From Actinophytocola gossypii (GTDB lineage Bacteria > Actinomycetota > Actinomycetes > Mycobacteriales > Pseudonocardiaceae): DNA of 64,000 nucleotides. The stretch spans positions 583,531-647,530 of the forward strand of contig NZ_JAFFZE010000004.1 of the NCBI RefSeq assembly GCF_025165815.1, written 5' to 3'. The notes beneath the pieces are model-generated. The model saw only the letters and a list, made by a program, of their open reading frames with translations. It had not been told where the DNA came from and made no database searches. Below are positions 1-9,122 of the stretch, piece by piece. Every line of letters begins with the position of its first letter. The stretch's first letter is position 1. The position numbers were made by a program, and so were the translations under genes.

Positions 1-1232
1 GTGACAGCCATCGCTGTCACCTGCGGGACACCGATGGCCGGGCCCGCACGGTCACCGCGCGTTTCGTGGTCGGCGCGGACGGGGGCCGCAGCCGGGTTCG
101 GGAGATCGTCGGAGCGGCCTTCGACGGCGCGGAACAGGATGAGACCTTCATCATGGCCGACGTCGAGATGCGCGGATTTCCCTATCACGCGCACGAGCGA
201 CATCAGTTCTGGCTCGACGAAGGCACTTTTCTCGCGGTCCTGCCCATCAACGGCCGCATGTTCCGGCTCGTCTCCACCTGCCGGGTCGCCACCGCGGAGG
301 TGGACGCGGAATTCGTGTTGCGCCGCTTCAGGGAAGTGCTGAGGGCAGTCGGTCTTGACGCGGTGACACTGGGCGATCCGTACTGGGTCAGTCGGTTCAA
401 CCCCCGGCAGTTCATCGCCGAGAGCTTCCGGAGTGGGGGAATCTTCCTGGTCGGCGACGCCGCACACGTTCAGAGCCCCATCGGCGCACAGGGACTGAAC
501 ACCGGCATCCAGGACTCGATCGACCTGGCCTGGAAGCTGGCGGTCGTGCTGCGCGCCAAGGCTGGCGACGCCCTGCTCGACAGCTACCACGGCGAACGGT
601 TTCCCGTGGCACAAGCCCTGTTCGACTACAACAACATGCTGAGTGAACGCGTGTTCGGGAGGAACCGGTGGAGGCGAAGTCGGCTGCGTAGTCAGAACAA
701 GCGCCTGAACCGACGCGCATATCACGCCGCGGAGATAGCGAAGCTCAGTCAGTTCGCTGTCGCCTATCCCGCACCGACGGGATCTGTTCCACGTTCCCGG
801 GTGGTCCCCGGCCGTCGCATGCCGACCTGTGCGCTGACGTCGGCTTCCGGCCCGTTCGACCTGCTGCGCGAACTGGGCGCGAGGCGGCACGTCATCCTGG
901 CGTTCGCAGGTGCGCACGATACCGTCGAGTCGCTCGTCGGCCCGGCACTGGAAAGGTACAGGGAGCGTCTTGGCGACCACGCGTTCCGCGCCTACACCGT
1001 GCACGAAAGGGTTTCCGCGGGTCAACTCTTCGACATGCCCGCCGGCCCCCACGCTCTGATCGACATCGCCGGGCGCTGCCGGGCCAACCTCGATCTCCAG
1101 CTACGCGACGTCGTGGTGATCCGTCCCGACGGCTACGTCGGCGCCGTGGCGGACGCCGAATCGCTGTCCGCACTTGACGACTTCCTCGACCGCTTGTTCG
1201 TCGGACAGCCCAACTCGGTCTCGCGGCGGTGA
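1..1232 (+). CDS. FAD-dependent aromatic hydroxylase (PheA/TfdB-type), 5' end outside window
   Basis: The frame is open from the first complete codon at base 3 and gives about 409 residues; the N-terminal Rossmann GxGxxG strand lies outside the window. Visible family marks are the DG motif GADGGRSRVRE (about residue 24) and the ribityl-binding GD motif GDAAHVQSPIGAQGLN (about residue 150), in the order of class A flavoprotein monooxygenases. The last 150 residues match the thioredoxin-like tail of the PheA/TfdB/MhpA-type enzymes. Such enzymes use NAD(P)H and O2 to hydroxylate or oxidatively rearrange aromatic or polyketide substrates in the cytoplasm. A stand-alone acyltransferase follows 19 bases later, which suggests tailoring in a polyketide cluster. 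The substrate cannot be read from the sequence. Confidence 0.9.
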   Translation, partial: DSHRCHLRDTDGRARTVTARFVVGADGGRSRVREIVGAAFDGAEQDETFIMADVEMRGFPYHAHERHQFWLDEGTFLAVLPINGRMFRLVSTCRVATAEVDAEFVLRRFREVLRAVGLDAVTLGDPYWVSRFNPRQFIAESFRSGGIFLVGDAAHVQSPIGAQGLNTGIQDSIDLAWKLAVVLRAKAGDALLDSYHGERFPVAQALFDYNNMLSERVFGRNRWRRSRLRSQNKRLNRRAYHAAEIAKLSQFAVAYPAPTGSVPRSRVVPGRRMPTCALTSASGPFDLLRELGARRHVILAFAGAHDTVESLVGPALERYRERLGDHAFRAYTVHERVSAGQLFDMPAGPHALIDIAGRCRANLDLQLRDVVVIRPDGYVGAVADAESLSALDDFLDRLFVGQPNSVSRR

Positions 1233-1251
1233 CCGGATCGAAGGGGACACC

Positions 1252-2190
1252 GTGCCAGTGATCATGTTCGCCGGTCAGGGCTCGCAGTACGCGGGAATGG
1301 GGCGCGACCTGTTGGACGAGTTCCCCGAGCACCTGGCGCAGGCGGACGAGGTGCTCGGCTACTCCGTCCGCGATCTGTGCCTCGACGACAAGGACGGCTG
1401 GTTGACGTCCACGAGGTTCGCCCAGCCCGCGTTGTACGTCGTGAACGTGTTGACGTACTTGCGTGTCCGGCGGCTGTGCGAGATCGAACCCACCGCACTG
1501 CTCGGGCACAGCCTCGGTGAGTACTGCGCCCTGCACATCGCGGACGTGTTCGACTTCCCCACCGGACTCGCACTGGTGGCACGCCGCGGCGAACTGATGA
1601 CCGATGCCGGCGACGGCGCCATGGCCGCGGTCATCGGACTCGACGCCGGCGCGGTGCACGACGCTCTCGCGACCTGGAGCGGAGACGGGCTCTGGGTGGC
1701 CGGCTACAACACGCCGGATCAGACCGTCCTCTCAGGCTTTCCCGACCAGGTGCGTGCGGCCAAAAATCACTTCCTTGATGCCGGCGCACGAACCTATGTC
1801 CCACTGAACGTGAGCGGCGCGTTCCATTCCCCGTTGATGGCGCCGGCCCGGTCGGAGTTTCAGCGCGTACTGGCCAGAACCGACCTGCGCGCTCCGCGAA
1901 TACCGGTGGTGAGCAACACCACCGGCGCGATTCACACCGTCAACCGGATCGAACACGATCTGGGCGAACAGATTTCGGGCCCGGTCCGGTGGGTGGACAG
2001 TGTTCAGTTGCTGGCGGGCCGCGGCGAAACCTCCTGGATCGAGATCGGTCCCAAGACGATGCTCACGCCGATGGTCGAATCGATCCTGGCGTCCCCTGAG
2101 CCTTCGTCCGGCGACCGAGCGGAGCGGTGGACGATGAGTCCAGCAGCGACTCGCCGTCCTGGCACATGGTCTGGGAGACCACGTCGATGA
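1252..2190 (+). CDS. Discrete malonyl-type acyltransferase (FabD/trans-AT family)
   Basis: A 312-residue single-domain acyltransferase. The GTG at 1252 was chosen because it directly precedes the conserved first strand (VPVIMFAGQGSQ) and has AAGGGGA just upstream. The nucleophile elbow GHSLGEY is at about residue 85 and the second active-site segment GAFHS at about residue 190, as in malonyl-CoA:ACP transacylases. It would load malonyl units onto acyl carrier proteins in the cytoplasm. Location directly after a tailoring hydroxylase, with no fabH/acpP/fabF beside it, favours a biosynthetic (trans-acting AT) role over housekeeping fabD, but this is inference. Its last 128 bases overlap the convergent LysR gene. 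Confidence 0.85.
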   Translation: MPVIMFAGQGSQYAGMGRDLLDEFPEHLAQADEVLGYSVRDLCLDDKDGWLTSTRFAQPALYVVNVLTYLRVRRLCEIEPTALLGHSLGEYCALHIADVFDFPTGLALVARRGELMTDAGDGAMAAVIGLDAGAVHDALATWSGDGLWVAGYNTPDQTVLSGFPDQVRAAKNHFLDAGARTYVPLNVSGAFHSPLMAPARSEFQRVLARTDLRAPRIPVVSNTTGAIHTVNRIEHDLGEQISGPVRWVDSVQLLAGRGETSWIEIGPKTMLTPMVESILASPEPSSGDRAERWTMSPAATRRPGTWSGRPRR

Positions 2191-3040
2191 AGATCCGCGT
2201 CTCTCGGTTGAGTTTTCTGCCCTGCCGCCAAACGATCTGGGCGAAGACCTCGAAGGAGGGCTGCCAGTCGAGCACGCTCAGCCGCGCTTCCTTGACCGCA
2301 CTCGCCACGGCGGTCGCGGGCAGAACACTGATGCCGATCCCGGTCGCGATCCCCTGCTTGACCGACTCGATGTTACCGAACTCGATGAGGGAGACCGGGG
2401 TGTCGGCGCCCTTGTTGAAGTCCGACTCCATGAGCGCCCGGTAGGAACAATTCGTCCCAGGCGCAAGTACGGGAAACATTCGCAGATCGGACGTCGACAC
2501 CTGCGCGGTGCGGTCCAGCGGATGCCCGGGCGCGACCACGGCCACCAGCCGCTCGGCCCCGAGTACTTTGGTCTCCAGTCCATGATGCCGATTCTCGGGT
2601 TCGATCAGGAAGCCCACGTCCAGCATTCCCCTGCGCAAGGACTCGTGCGCCTCGCGGCACGTGGTCGACTGGAGAATCAACTGCATTTGGGGGTAGCGGT
2701 GATAAAAGAACTCGAGGACGGCGGGCATGCGGTATGAGATCAGACTCTCGACCGCCCCGATCGTCAGAGTTCCCGACGGTTCGGTCTCGTCAGCCAAGGA
2801 GCTTCGTGCCTCGTCGACAAGTGCGAGGATACGTTCCACGTAGGGGACGAGCCGTTCACCGACCGGCGTGAGCCGGATCTTCCCTCCGAATCGTTCGAAG
2901 AGCTCCATGCCCAAAGCAGCCTCAAGGCTTTTGATCTGCGCGGTCACGCTGGACTGCGCGTACCGGAGTTCGGTCGCGGCTTTGGTGAAACTCATGTGGG
3001 TCATGACACGGTGGAACGTGCTCAGTTGTTTCAGATCCAT
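2063..3040 (-). CDS. LysR-family transcriptional regulator
   Basis: A 325-residue protein. The N-terminal winged helix-turn-helix (about residues 1-60, MDLKQLSTFHRV then FTKAATELRYAQSSVTAQI) is typical LysR, followed by a two-lobed LysR substrate domain (about residues 90-295). The C-terminal tail of about 30 residues is longer and lower in complexity than usual and overlaps the end of the acyltransferase gene. It may control the hydroxylase/acyltransferase genes or an unseen divergent target. No LysR box (T-N11-A) was assigned with confidence in the 600 bases upstream. Effector unknown. Confidence 0.9.
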   Translation of the reverse strand: MDLKQLSTFHRVMTHMSFTKAATELRYAQSSVTAQIKSLEAALGMELFERFGGKIRLTPVGERLVPYVERILALVDEARSSLADETEPSGTLTIGAVESLISYRMPAVLEFFYHRYPQMQLILQSTTCREAHESLRRGMLDVGFLIEPENRHHGLETKVLGAERLVAVVAPGHPLDRTAQVSTSDLRMFPVLAPGTNCSYRALMESDFNKGADTPVSLIEFGNIESVKQGIATGIGISVLPATAVASAVKEARLSVLDWQPSFEVFAQIVWRQGRKLNRETRIFIDVVSQTMCQDGESLLDSSSTAPLGRRTKAQGTPGSIRPSA

Positions 3041-3704
3041 ACCAATTCCCCCAATGCCCGCAGATGCTGGTGAGTCTCAGTGGCGTTGCGGAGCCGACAC
3101 TGGCGGTCAGGCGAAACCCAATCCTGCCAGGTGGAATTTCGACCGCCCCGGGGTCGGCCCTGAGATTTGCCTACCACTCGCCCCGCGCGGCCACGGTCGC
3201 CAGCACCTCCGGGCTGTACACCTGTACTCGCGAATCAGCGATCACTGTGGTTCCTCCCACGATGCCCCTTCACCGATGCCAAGTGCTCCGACAAACACTC
3301 TGACATGTTCGGGTGCGTCCGCGCCGGTCGTCGTGTCAAGCTCAAGTGGGGCGAGATCAGGTCTTGAACCGTTGTACTGAGGACGACCGAGGAGTGATCC
3401 GGAGGTAGGGCCGGTCACGTCGTCGATGGGACCGGGCGTGCCCGATGGGATCGTGGCTGGCGCTCTGGTCGCGCGGTCGCATGAGTCCTTCGCGGGCTGG
3501 GGCCGGGTGATGCTGGCTGCGCGACGGCACGCATCGGCGGGTGCCATTGATCAAGGAGACTCGTCCGATCGCGGCCCAGCTGATCGAGAAGGCGAGAAGG
3601 ACAACACGCACGCCCGGTCGTTCACCGTGCCACGCTGAGGACGGAATCGCCACGCCGTCCTGTGCGATGCCACGCACTGGGGACGAGGTGGGTGCGCAGC
3701 CCGG
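3041..3704. other. Intergenic stretch, no supportable gene
   Basis: Every reading frame here is short, low in complexity and Arg/Pro/Ser-rich, without a recognisable motif or a well-placed ribosome site. It holds the promoter region of the LysR gene and the leading edge of the pseudogene block that follows. Probably decayed sequence. Confidence 0.5.
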
Positions 3705-3897
3705 CTACGAGCACCTTTCACCGACGCGGGCGAGCGGGTCGACCTTCAGGTCGGTCTCCGGGTTGAACGGCGGGTCGAACAGCCCGGTCCGGAACCGGCT
3801 CAGGTACGGGTCGACCAGGAGGGTCCGGTCGCCGACGTCGATCCGCCAGCCGGCGGTGCCCAGCCAGCGGAACGTGGCGGTGGGGCCGCCGCGCCCC
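3705..3897 (-). pseudogene. Fragment of a metallo-beta-lactamase-fold hydrolase N-terminus
   Basis: Read on the minus strand, one frame gives ATFRWLGTAGWRIDVGDRTL followed by LLVDPYLSRFRTGLFDPPFN, then a stop at 3705. This matches the first two beta strands of MBL-fold metallohydrolases. It breaks off before the HxHxDH metal-binding motif, so it cannot be functional. It lies downstream of the S8 protease fragment in a different frame, so two unrelated truncated genes are joined here, presumably by deletion. Confidence 0.65.
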
Positions 3898-4669
3898 TGG
3901 CGGCGGGGGGCGGCGGCCGCGGCGGCGGTGCTCCGGTGGAGTGCATGCCACTCCCACCGGTGCTGTCACACGGGGCCTCGGTCGCACAGTAACCACCCGG
4001 GTCGAAACCAGTTGTACTCGTGGTCGAACGTTCCGTCGGGCAGGGTGCCCCGGTAGGAGCCCACCAGCGCCGGATGGTCGTACTGGGCGCCGCGGCCGAG
4101 CTCGGCCACCACCACGCCCTCGCCGCGTACCCCCATGTCCCACACGTCCGGGGTGTTGATCCGGTCGATGTTCCACTCGACCGTGCCCGCCGCCGCTTGC
4201 GACCGGGCGGCAGCCGGCTCCGGCTCCGGCAGCGCGATCTCCGTGTCGGCCTCGATCGCGGCCACCTCCGGCCGCGCCGCCAGCTCGTCGACCAGCGCCA
4301 GGTCCCGGTGACGATGAGGCTGTTGTCGATCCAGAACGAGCTGAACTCGGCGCCGCGCTCGGTCAGCAGCGCGCGCAGCCCGGCCTGTGTCCGCTCGGCG
4401 TGCATGGTCTTGGCCTCGTACACGAACTCGGCACGCGACCCGTCGTCCTGGCTCCGGTCCGCCGCGCCGGACAGGTCCACCTGCGCGGCCAGCATCACCC
4501 AGAACGTCGTGTTCGGTCCGTCGTCGGCGTCGTCGAGCACCGCCGCGTCAACCACCGTGAGCGGCGCCGTGGCGAGCGCGGGCGCCGAGCCGGTGGCCGC
4601 GGTCGCGGCGAGCAGGCCGCACGCGAGCAGGGCGGGTAACCAGCGCCGGTTGCGGTGCCGTCGGATCAT
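3898..4669 (-). pseudogene. Frameshifted, truncated S8 (subtilisin-type) serine protease
   Basis: A good start remains: ATG at 4669 with GGGAGGG five bases upstream, then a signal peptide (MIRRHRNRRWLPALLACGLL, AxA region after) and an I9-like propeptide. The frame shifts near 4305 and continues as NIDRINTPDVWDMGVRGEGV. A second shift follows near 4000. The catalytic Asp motif expected just before QYDHPALVG (D-T/S-G) reads LGRG, and the region expected to carry GHGTH reads GGSGMH. The Ser half is absent. So this is a decayed N-terminal half of a secreted subtilase, fused by deletion to the MBL fragment. Confidence 0.75.
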
Positions 4670-5025
4670 CGGACCCTCCCATAGATCTGCCAGATGGCAA
4701 CCGCAGTCTCCGGGATGGCACAGCGACGCCAGAACACCTTTCGAGTGCGGGTATGCGGCCGTGCACATTCCCGCCAATACCAGATCCGACGGGCCAACGC
4801 AGTTTCGAATCAACGGACACCGTCGTTGTCGGGACGCGCGCCGAGGGTGTCGCCCACCCGAGCGGGACGTGGGCGCGTTGGCACACCACGACGAGCACGA
4901 CCCCACATCCTCGGCGAACGCCACAGCCGAAGGCGGACTGGCGAACGCCCGCGGCGACAACGCGGCGGCGGAAGGTGCTTGACAAAGATCCATGCGCTCG
5001 ACGGCGTCAGCGGACAGTGGGACGC
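4670..5025. other. Intergenic stretch, nothing recognised
   Basis: About 360 bases between the small secreted gene and the dead protease. Open frames exist on both strands but have no family signature or ribosome site. It would contain the old protease promoter. Confidence 0.4.
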
Positions 5026-5262
5026 TCAGAGGCCGAGAGGGTGGGCGGAGAGCCAGTCGGTGTGGCGGCGTTTCAGGGCGTCGCGTTCGCTGGACGTGGG
5101 CAGCCCCGGGGCCCCGGAACCTCCCGGTCCCGCTGCTGGACCGGCGCGCCGTCGGAACGAACCGCGCACCTGCTCGGCCGCGGCGACCGCCGAGGTACCG
5201 CCCACCAAGAACAACGCTGACACGACAATCGAGGTAGCTGTTCTGCCACGTCGAGATCGCAT
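5026..5262 (-). CDS. Small secreted protein, unknown function
   Basis: A 78-residue frame beginning at ATG 5262, preceded by a strong AGGAGGTG at about 10 bases. The N-terminus is a clear signal peptide: MRSRRGRTATS, a hydrophobic run (IVVSALFLVGG), then an AVAAA cleavage region. The mature part is only about 50 residues, Gly/Pro/Ala-rich, ending in a basic-amphipathic stretch (SERDALKRRHTDWLSAHPL). No cysteines and no recognised family. The start signals make it a real gene; function is unknown. It is transcribed toward the protease pseudogene. Confidence 0.6.
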   Translation of the reverse strand: MRSRRGRTATSIVVSALFLVGGTSAVAAAEQVRGSFRRRAGPAAGPGGSGAPGLPTSSERDALKRRHTDWLSAHPLGL

Positions 5263-5422
5263 GAGTCTCCAACACCTCCTCACAACGCACCAAAGCCGTG
5301 GCATACCGAGATGAAATCCGCAAGCCAACAGAATGGCCCCACGTTGATGTGGGCGCCAACCACGCACACGACTCCGCGCTACCACCCAAACAATCGACCG
5401 CATCCGGAATTTCATGAGAAGC

Positions 5423-6649
5423 TCAGGGAGCGGCGAGTGCTTCGGTGGGCGCGAGGCGTGACGCGCGGACGGCCGGGTAGAGACCGGCGATACCGCCGAT
5501 CACCAGTGTGGCCGCGACCCCTCCGAACATGGCCCAGACCGGCACCACGATCGGCCACGACTGGGTTGCCGCATAGCCACCGGTGACGACGAGTCCGAGC
5601 ACCAGCCCACCGACGCCGCCCAGTGCGGACAACAACAGTGACTCGGCGAGGAACTGGCTGCGGATCTGGCCCTTGGTTGCGCCGAGTGAACGGCGCAGGC
5701 CGATCTCCGCCCGGCGCTCCAGCACCGAGATCACCATCGTGTTCGCCACACCGACACCGCCGACCAGGAGCGCCACGGCGCCCAGCCCGAGCAGTAGCGC
5801 GGTGAACGTGGCGTTCGTGGCCTGCCGCGCCGCCAGCGCGTCGGAAGGACGTGACACCGATACTTCGTTGGGAGCCTCGGGATTCGCGGTCTGGGCGAGC
5901 ACATCCCGGACCGATTCGACGGCGGTGTCGGCGGTTCGGGTGTGCACTGTGGTCGGATGCCCGTCGAATCCCAGCTCGGCCTCGGCCGCCGGCCAGCCGA
6001 CGAGCGCCGCACTGTCCAGCTCGGGCACCAGTGTCACCGGCTCCAGGATGCCGATCACGGTGAACCAGACGCCGCCGACGACGATCTGGACGTCCGTACC
6101 GGCGGCACCGATGCCGAGCCGTTCAGCCGCGCTCGCGCCGAGCACGACAGCGGGGTAACGCTCCGTCGCGGCGTTGAGCCATGTGCCGTTGTCGAGCTTG
6201 GCACCCACCAGATCCAGCAGGCTGGTGGTCGCCGCGTTGACCCCGATGCCGCCGCTTTCCGCCTCGGGAATCCGGTCATTGCGATACACCTGGGCGTCGC
6301 CGACCGAGCCCACGGCCGCGGTTTGCGTGACGGGTCCGATCCGGCCGACCATCGCCACCGACTCCGGCGGCAGCTTCGCCTCCTCCCCGAAAATCGTGTC
6401 GCCGGGCGTCACGGTCAGCAGGTTGGTGCCCAGTGCGGCGAGTGTCCGATCCAGCCCGGCCCGGGAGGAGGACGAGATGCCGACCACGGAGACCATCGCC
6501 GCGATGCCGATCGCGATCCCGAGCGCGGACAGGACCGCGCGCAGTGGCCTGGTGCGCAGGCCGGCTCCGCCGACGCGGACGACGTCGCGGGGGCTCAGCC
6601 TCGCTGGCACCGGTCGCGGGCGCTCCGCTGCCGTGGTGTCCGTCATCAC
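5423..6649 (-). CDS. MacB/FtsX-type ABC transporter permease
   Basis: A 408-residue protein with the MacB layout: a first membrane helix at about residues 38-58 ([18 protein letters not shown]), a large extracytoplasmic domain of about 220 residues, then three C-terminal helices in the FtsX domain, including the [10 protein letters not shown] coupling-helix signature. Such permeases couple cytoplasmic ATP hydrolysis to extracytoplasmic movement of lipids, peptides or drugs rather than forming a channel. Its start overlaps the ATPase stop by four bases (ATGA), so the two are translationally coupled. Last gene of a four-gene operon. Substrate unknown. Confidence 0.92.
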   Translation of the reverse strand: MMTDTTAAERPRPVPARLSPRDVVRVGGAGLRTRPLRAVLSALGIAIGIAAMVSVVGISSSSRAGLDRTLAALGTNLLTVTPGDTIFGEEAKLPPESVAMVGRIGPVTQTAAVGSVGDAQVYRNDRIPEAESGGIGVNAATTSLLDLVGAKLDNGTWLNAATERYPAVVLGASAAERLGIGAAGTDVQIVVGGVWFTVIGILEPVTLVPELDSAALVGWPAAEAELGFDGHPTTVHTRTADTAVESVRDVLAQTANPEAPNEVSVSRPSDALAARQATNATFTALLLGLGAVALLVGGVGVANTMVISVLERRAEIGLRRSLGATKGQIRSQFLAESLLLSALGGVGGLVLGLVVTGGYAATQSWPIVVPVWAMFGGVAATLVIGGIAGLYPAVRASRLAPTEALAAP

Positions 6650-7341
6650 CGTACCTCCCGGGCAGCGGCGAAAGCGGAGTCGCCGACCTTCTGCCCGTCG
6701 CGCATCCGTACCTGCCGGGGCAGGCTCGCCGCGAGCTGCGCGTCGTGCGTGATCACGAGCACCGTGGTGCCCCCGGCATGCAGTTCCCGCAACAGCTCCA
6801 GCACGCCTGCCCCCGACACGGTATCCAGGTTTCCGGTCGGCTCGTCGGCGAGCAACAGTGCGGGCTCGCCGACCACCGCGCGAGCGATCGCCACCCGCTG
6901 ACGTTCACCACCGGAGAGCTGATGCGGCCGGTGATCGAGCCGATGGCTCAGTCCCACCCGCTCCAGCGTCGCCGCGGCCCGGCGCCGCCGTTCTCGCAGC
7001 GGGACGCCGGCGTAGAGCAGCCCGTCCGCCACGTTGTCCACCACGGCGGTGCCCACCGCGAGGTGGAACTGCTGGAACACGAACCCGATGCGGGAGGCGC
7101 GTAGCGCCGACAGCTCCCGGTCCGGCAACTCGGCCACCGCACACCCATCGACCCGTACCGTCCCGGTGCCCGGCCGGTCCAGCGTGCCGATCATGTTCAG
7201 CATGGTGGACTTGCCCGAGCCGGACGGCCCGACGATGGCCACCAGCTCCCCGTACCCGATGGTGAGGTCGACCTCGCGCAGCGCGGCCACCCCGCCGGGG
7301 TAGGACTTCGACACCTCGTGAAGCTCGACGACGCCGGTCAT
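6646..7341 (-). CDS. MacB/LolD-type ABC transporter ATPase
   Basis: A 231-residue stand-alone nucleotide-binding domain with Walker [11 protein letters not shown]-loop FQQFHL, signature [14 protein letters not shown], Walker [13 protein letters not shown] and switch His (VITHD). The ADEPTGNLD form is characteristic of the MacB/LolD/FtsE group. It pairs with the permease (4-base overlap) and overlaps the membrane-fusion gene upstream by 4 bases. It should energise export of a toxic or cell-envelope compound sensed by the divergent two-component system. Confidence 0.95.
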   Translation of the reverse strand: MTGVVELHEVSKSYPGGVAALREVDLTIGYGELVAIVGPSGSGKSTMLNMIGTLDRPGTGTVRVDGCAVAELPDRELSALRASRIGFVFQQFHLAVGTAVVDNVADGLLYAGVPLRERRRRAAATLERVGLSHRLDHRPHQLSGGERQRVAIARAVVGEPALLLADEPTGNLDTVSGAGVLELLRELHAGGTTVLVITHDAQLAASLPRQVRMRDGQKVGDSAFAAAREVR

Positions 7342-8432
7342 GACGGGACACCCACCTTCGTACCGGCGGAGATAGTGTCCCCGGACACCTCGACCCGGCC
7401 GCCGGAGAACAGCCCGACCTCGACCGCCACGATGCGGGTTGAGGAACCACGGACCACCTCGACTCCGTAGCCGCCCTCGGCCAGTGCGAGCAGTGCAGAC
7501 ACGGGAACGGTCAGCACGTTCTCGCGCTCGGCGGCGGTGAAACCGACCGACACCGAAGCCTGGTCGAAACGGCTGACCGTTTTCTGGTCGGCCACCGAGA
7601 CCGTGACCTCGATCGTCGTGCTGGACTCCTCGTCCTCGCTCTGCGCCGGCTCGAACACCGTGAGCACCTCGGACACCGTGCCCTCCACCTCCTTGCCGTC
7701 GGGCAGGGTCACGGGCACCTTCGTACCCTCCTTCGCGAGCCGCTGCTCGTCGACGTCGAGGGTGACCGTGATGAGGCGGGTGGTGCCGGTGTAGGTCAGC
7801 AAAGCTTGTCCCGGCTGGGCCGCGTCGCCGATGGTCGCGTTGAGTGCGGACACCCGGATCTCGCCCGTCGCGAACGCCACGCGGCCAAGTTCCACGGTTC
7901 CGGTCTCCGTCAGGCCGTTGTCCTCCTGCCAGCTCTCCACCGCCGTCGCCGTGGCGTCGGTGAACGTGTCATCCACGGTGAAGCCGGTGTAGCCCAGCGC
8001 CGCCAGATTCTCCTCCAGCTGGGCGACGTCCGACCCTTCGGCACCGCTCGACAGGTCGCGGTACGCGGGCACCTTTCCGTACATGAGCACTACCGGAAGC
8101 TCGTCCACCCGGTAGAGCACGTCGCCGCGCCGGACGACGGTGCCCACCCCTGGAAGCCAGGTGGTGGTGCCGCTCGGCTTGGGAGACAGGGAAAGCTCCG
8201 AGCCGTAGCCGAGCGTGCCGTCCTTCACCTCTTGGTCGACGAGGGTCTGCTTGGTCACCTCTGCGGTGGCGGGCGGCAGGTCACTCGCGGGCTGCGCGGC
8301 GTCCGAATCGCCGCCGAACCGGACCGCGGTCGCCGCACCGGCACCCACGACGAGCAGCACGCCGGTCATCAGCGCCACCCGCTTGGCGCGGCCGTGGCGG
8401 GGCCTGTCGTCCTGGTCGTCCGCAGGGCTCAC
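7338..8432 (-). CDS. Peptidoglycan-binding-domain membrane-fusion (MacA-like) protein
   Basis: A 364-residue protein. The GTG at 8432 forms a GTGA overlap with the upstream lipoprotein stop, so I prefer it to a longer start. A basic N-terminus is followed by one membrane anchor ([19 protein letters not shown]). The segment [20 protein letters not shown] is a PG_binding_1 helix pair, and the rest has the beta-barrel/lipoyl pattern of HlyD-type adaptors ([19 protein letters not shown]). Gram-positive relatives sit outside the membrane and connect to a MacB permease. The order adaptor-ATPase-permease supports a MacAB-type exporter. Confidence 0.88.
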   Translation of the reverse strand: MSPADDQDDRPRHGRAKRVALMTGVLLVVGAGAATAVRFGGDSDAAQPASDLPPATAEVTKQTLVDQEVKDGTLGYGSELSLSPKPSGTTTWLPGVGTVVRRGDVLYRVDELPVVLMYGKVPAYRDLSSGAEGSDVAQLEENLAALGYTGFTVDDTFTDATATAVESWQEDNGLTETGTVELGRVAFATGEIRVSALNATIGDAAQPGQALLTYTGTTRLITVTLDVDEQRLAKEGTKVPVTLPDGKEVEGTVSEVLTVFEPAQSEDEESSTTIEVTVSVADQKTVSRFDQASVSVGFTAAERENVLTVPVSALLALAEGGYGVEVVRGSSTRIVAVEVGLFSGGRVEVSGDTISAGTKVGVPS

Positions 8433-8977
8433 CGGCCACCGCCGGGCCGGGTCTGGAACTGCACACACTTCTGCTCGGCTGCCTTGAACTCCTCGGAGGC
8501 GGGATCAATGCCGCTGTTGGTCTTCATCCCGATCTGACCATCCGCCCTGGGGTCCGGGAAGTCCGGCAGGCCGTTCTCGCGCATGCACTTGGCGAACTTG
8601 CGCAGCTGCTCGATCTCCTTTTCACTCGGGCCGGAACCACCCGACCCGGCCGGAGAGTACTCGCGGCATTTCTCCGTCGCCTTCTTCATCGCCTCGGCCT
8701 TCCCGGCGTCGTCCCTGCTTCGCTCGCCCTCGATCTTCATCCCCCCGCCGGGACCGGGATCCTCGAAGTCGGGCACGCCGTTGTTACGCATGCACTTCGC
8801 GAACGCGAGAGCCTTCTCCTCTTCGCTCATGTTCGCGGTGTGCTGCTCGCTCCGCGCAGTGGTCTCAGTGGACGTTCCGTCCGCGCTCGCCACGTCGTCG
8901 GCACCGTCTCCGGTACTGGCGCAGCCCCCCGTCGCCACGGCCGCCAGCAGGCACAGTCCGGCGAGAATGCGTTTCAT
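8429..8977 (-). CDS. Lipoprotein with duplicated FAKCMRxNGxPDFxDP motif
   Basis: A 182-residue lipoprotein. Start at ATG 8977 has GGAG eight bases upstream; a GTG three codons earlier overlaps that site and was rejected. The lipobox is ATGGC. Two copies of FAKCMRxNGxPDFxDP (about residues 60 and 130) are each followed by a further cysteine segment (TEKCREY and EQKCVQF), so the mature protein is an internal duplication with four spaced Cys that could form disulfides or bind a cofactor. It is the first gene of the exporter operon, so it may capture or sense the exported compound at the membrane surface. Confidence 0.85.
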   Translation of the reverse strand: MKRILAGLCLLAAVATGGCASTGDGADDVASADGTSTETTARSEQHTANMSEEEKALAFAKCMRNNGVPDFEDPGPGGGMKIEGERSRDDAGKAEAMKKATEKCREYSPAGSGGSGPSEKEIEQLRKFAKCMRENGLPDFPDPRADGQIGMKTNSGIDPASEEFKAAEQKCVQFQTRPGGGR

Positions 8978-9035
8978 CGATCTCACTCCTTCAACTCGGT
9001 ACCGAACGGATCGGGACCAGGTCTACGCATTCGGT

Positions 9036-9083
9036 GGTTTCGGGATGGTTTCCTGGTCCCACGTACGAAACCCCGCCGAAACC
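9036..9083. promoter_or_regulatory. Mirrored direct-repeat boxes, likely response-regulator sites
   Basis: GGTTTC occurs at 9036-9041 and 9047-9052; its reverse complement GAAACC occurs at 9067-9072 and 9078-9083. Each pair has an 11-bp period, the helical spacing used by OmpR/PhoB dimers, and the two boxes read GGTTTCGG-N3-GGTTTC on opposite strands, 31 bp centre to centre. They lie between the divergent exporter operon and the two-component genes. A 9-bp inverted repeat (GGGACCAGG 9013-9021 with CCTGGTCCC 9052-9060) overlaps the first box. Function inferred. Confidence 0.65.
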
Positions 9084-9122
9084 CGGGGATGAGGCATGCT
9101 GGTGACCGGAGAGGAGTGATCG

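Noticed and set aside
3357..3677. Minus-strand frame of 106 codons between LysR and the protease relic
   Set aside because: No ribosome site, no family resemblance, low-complexity composition.
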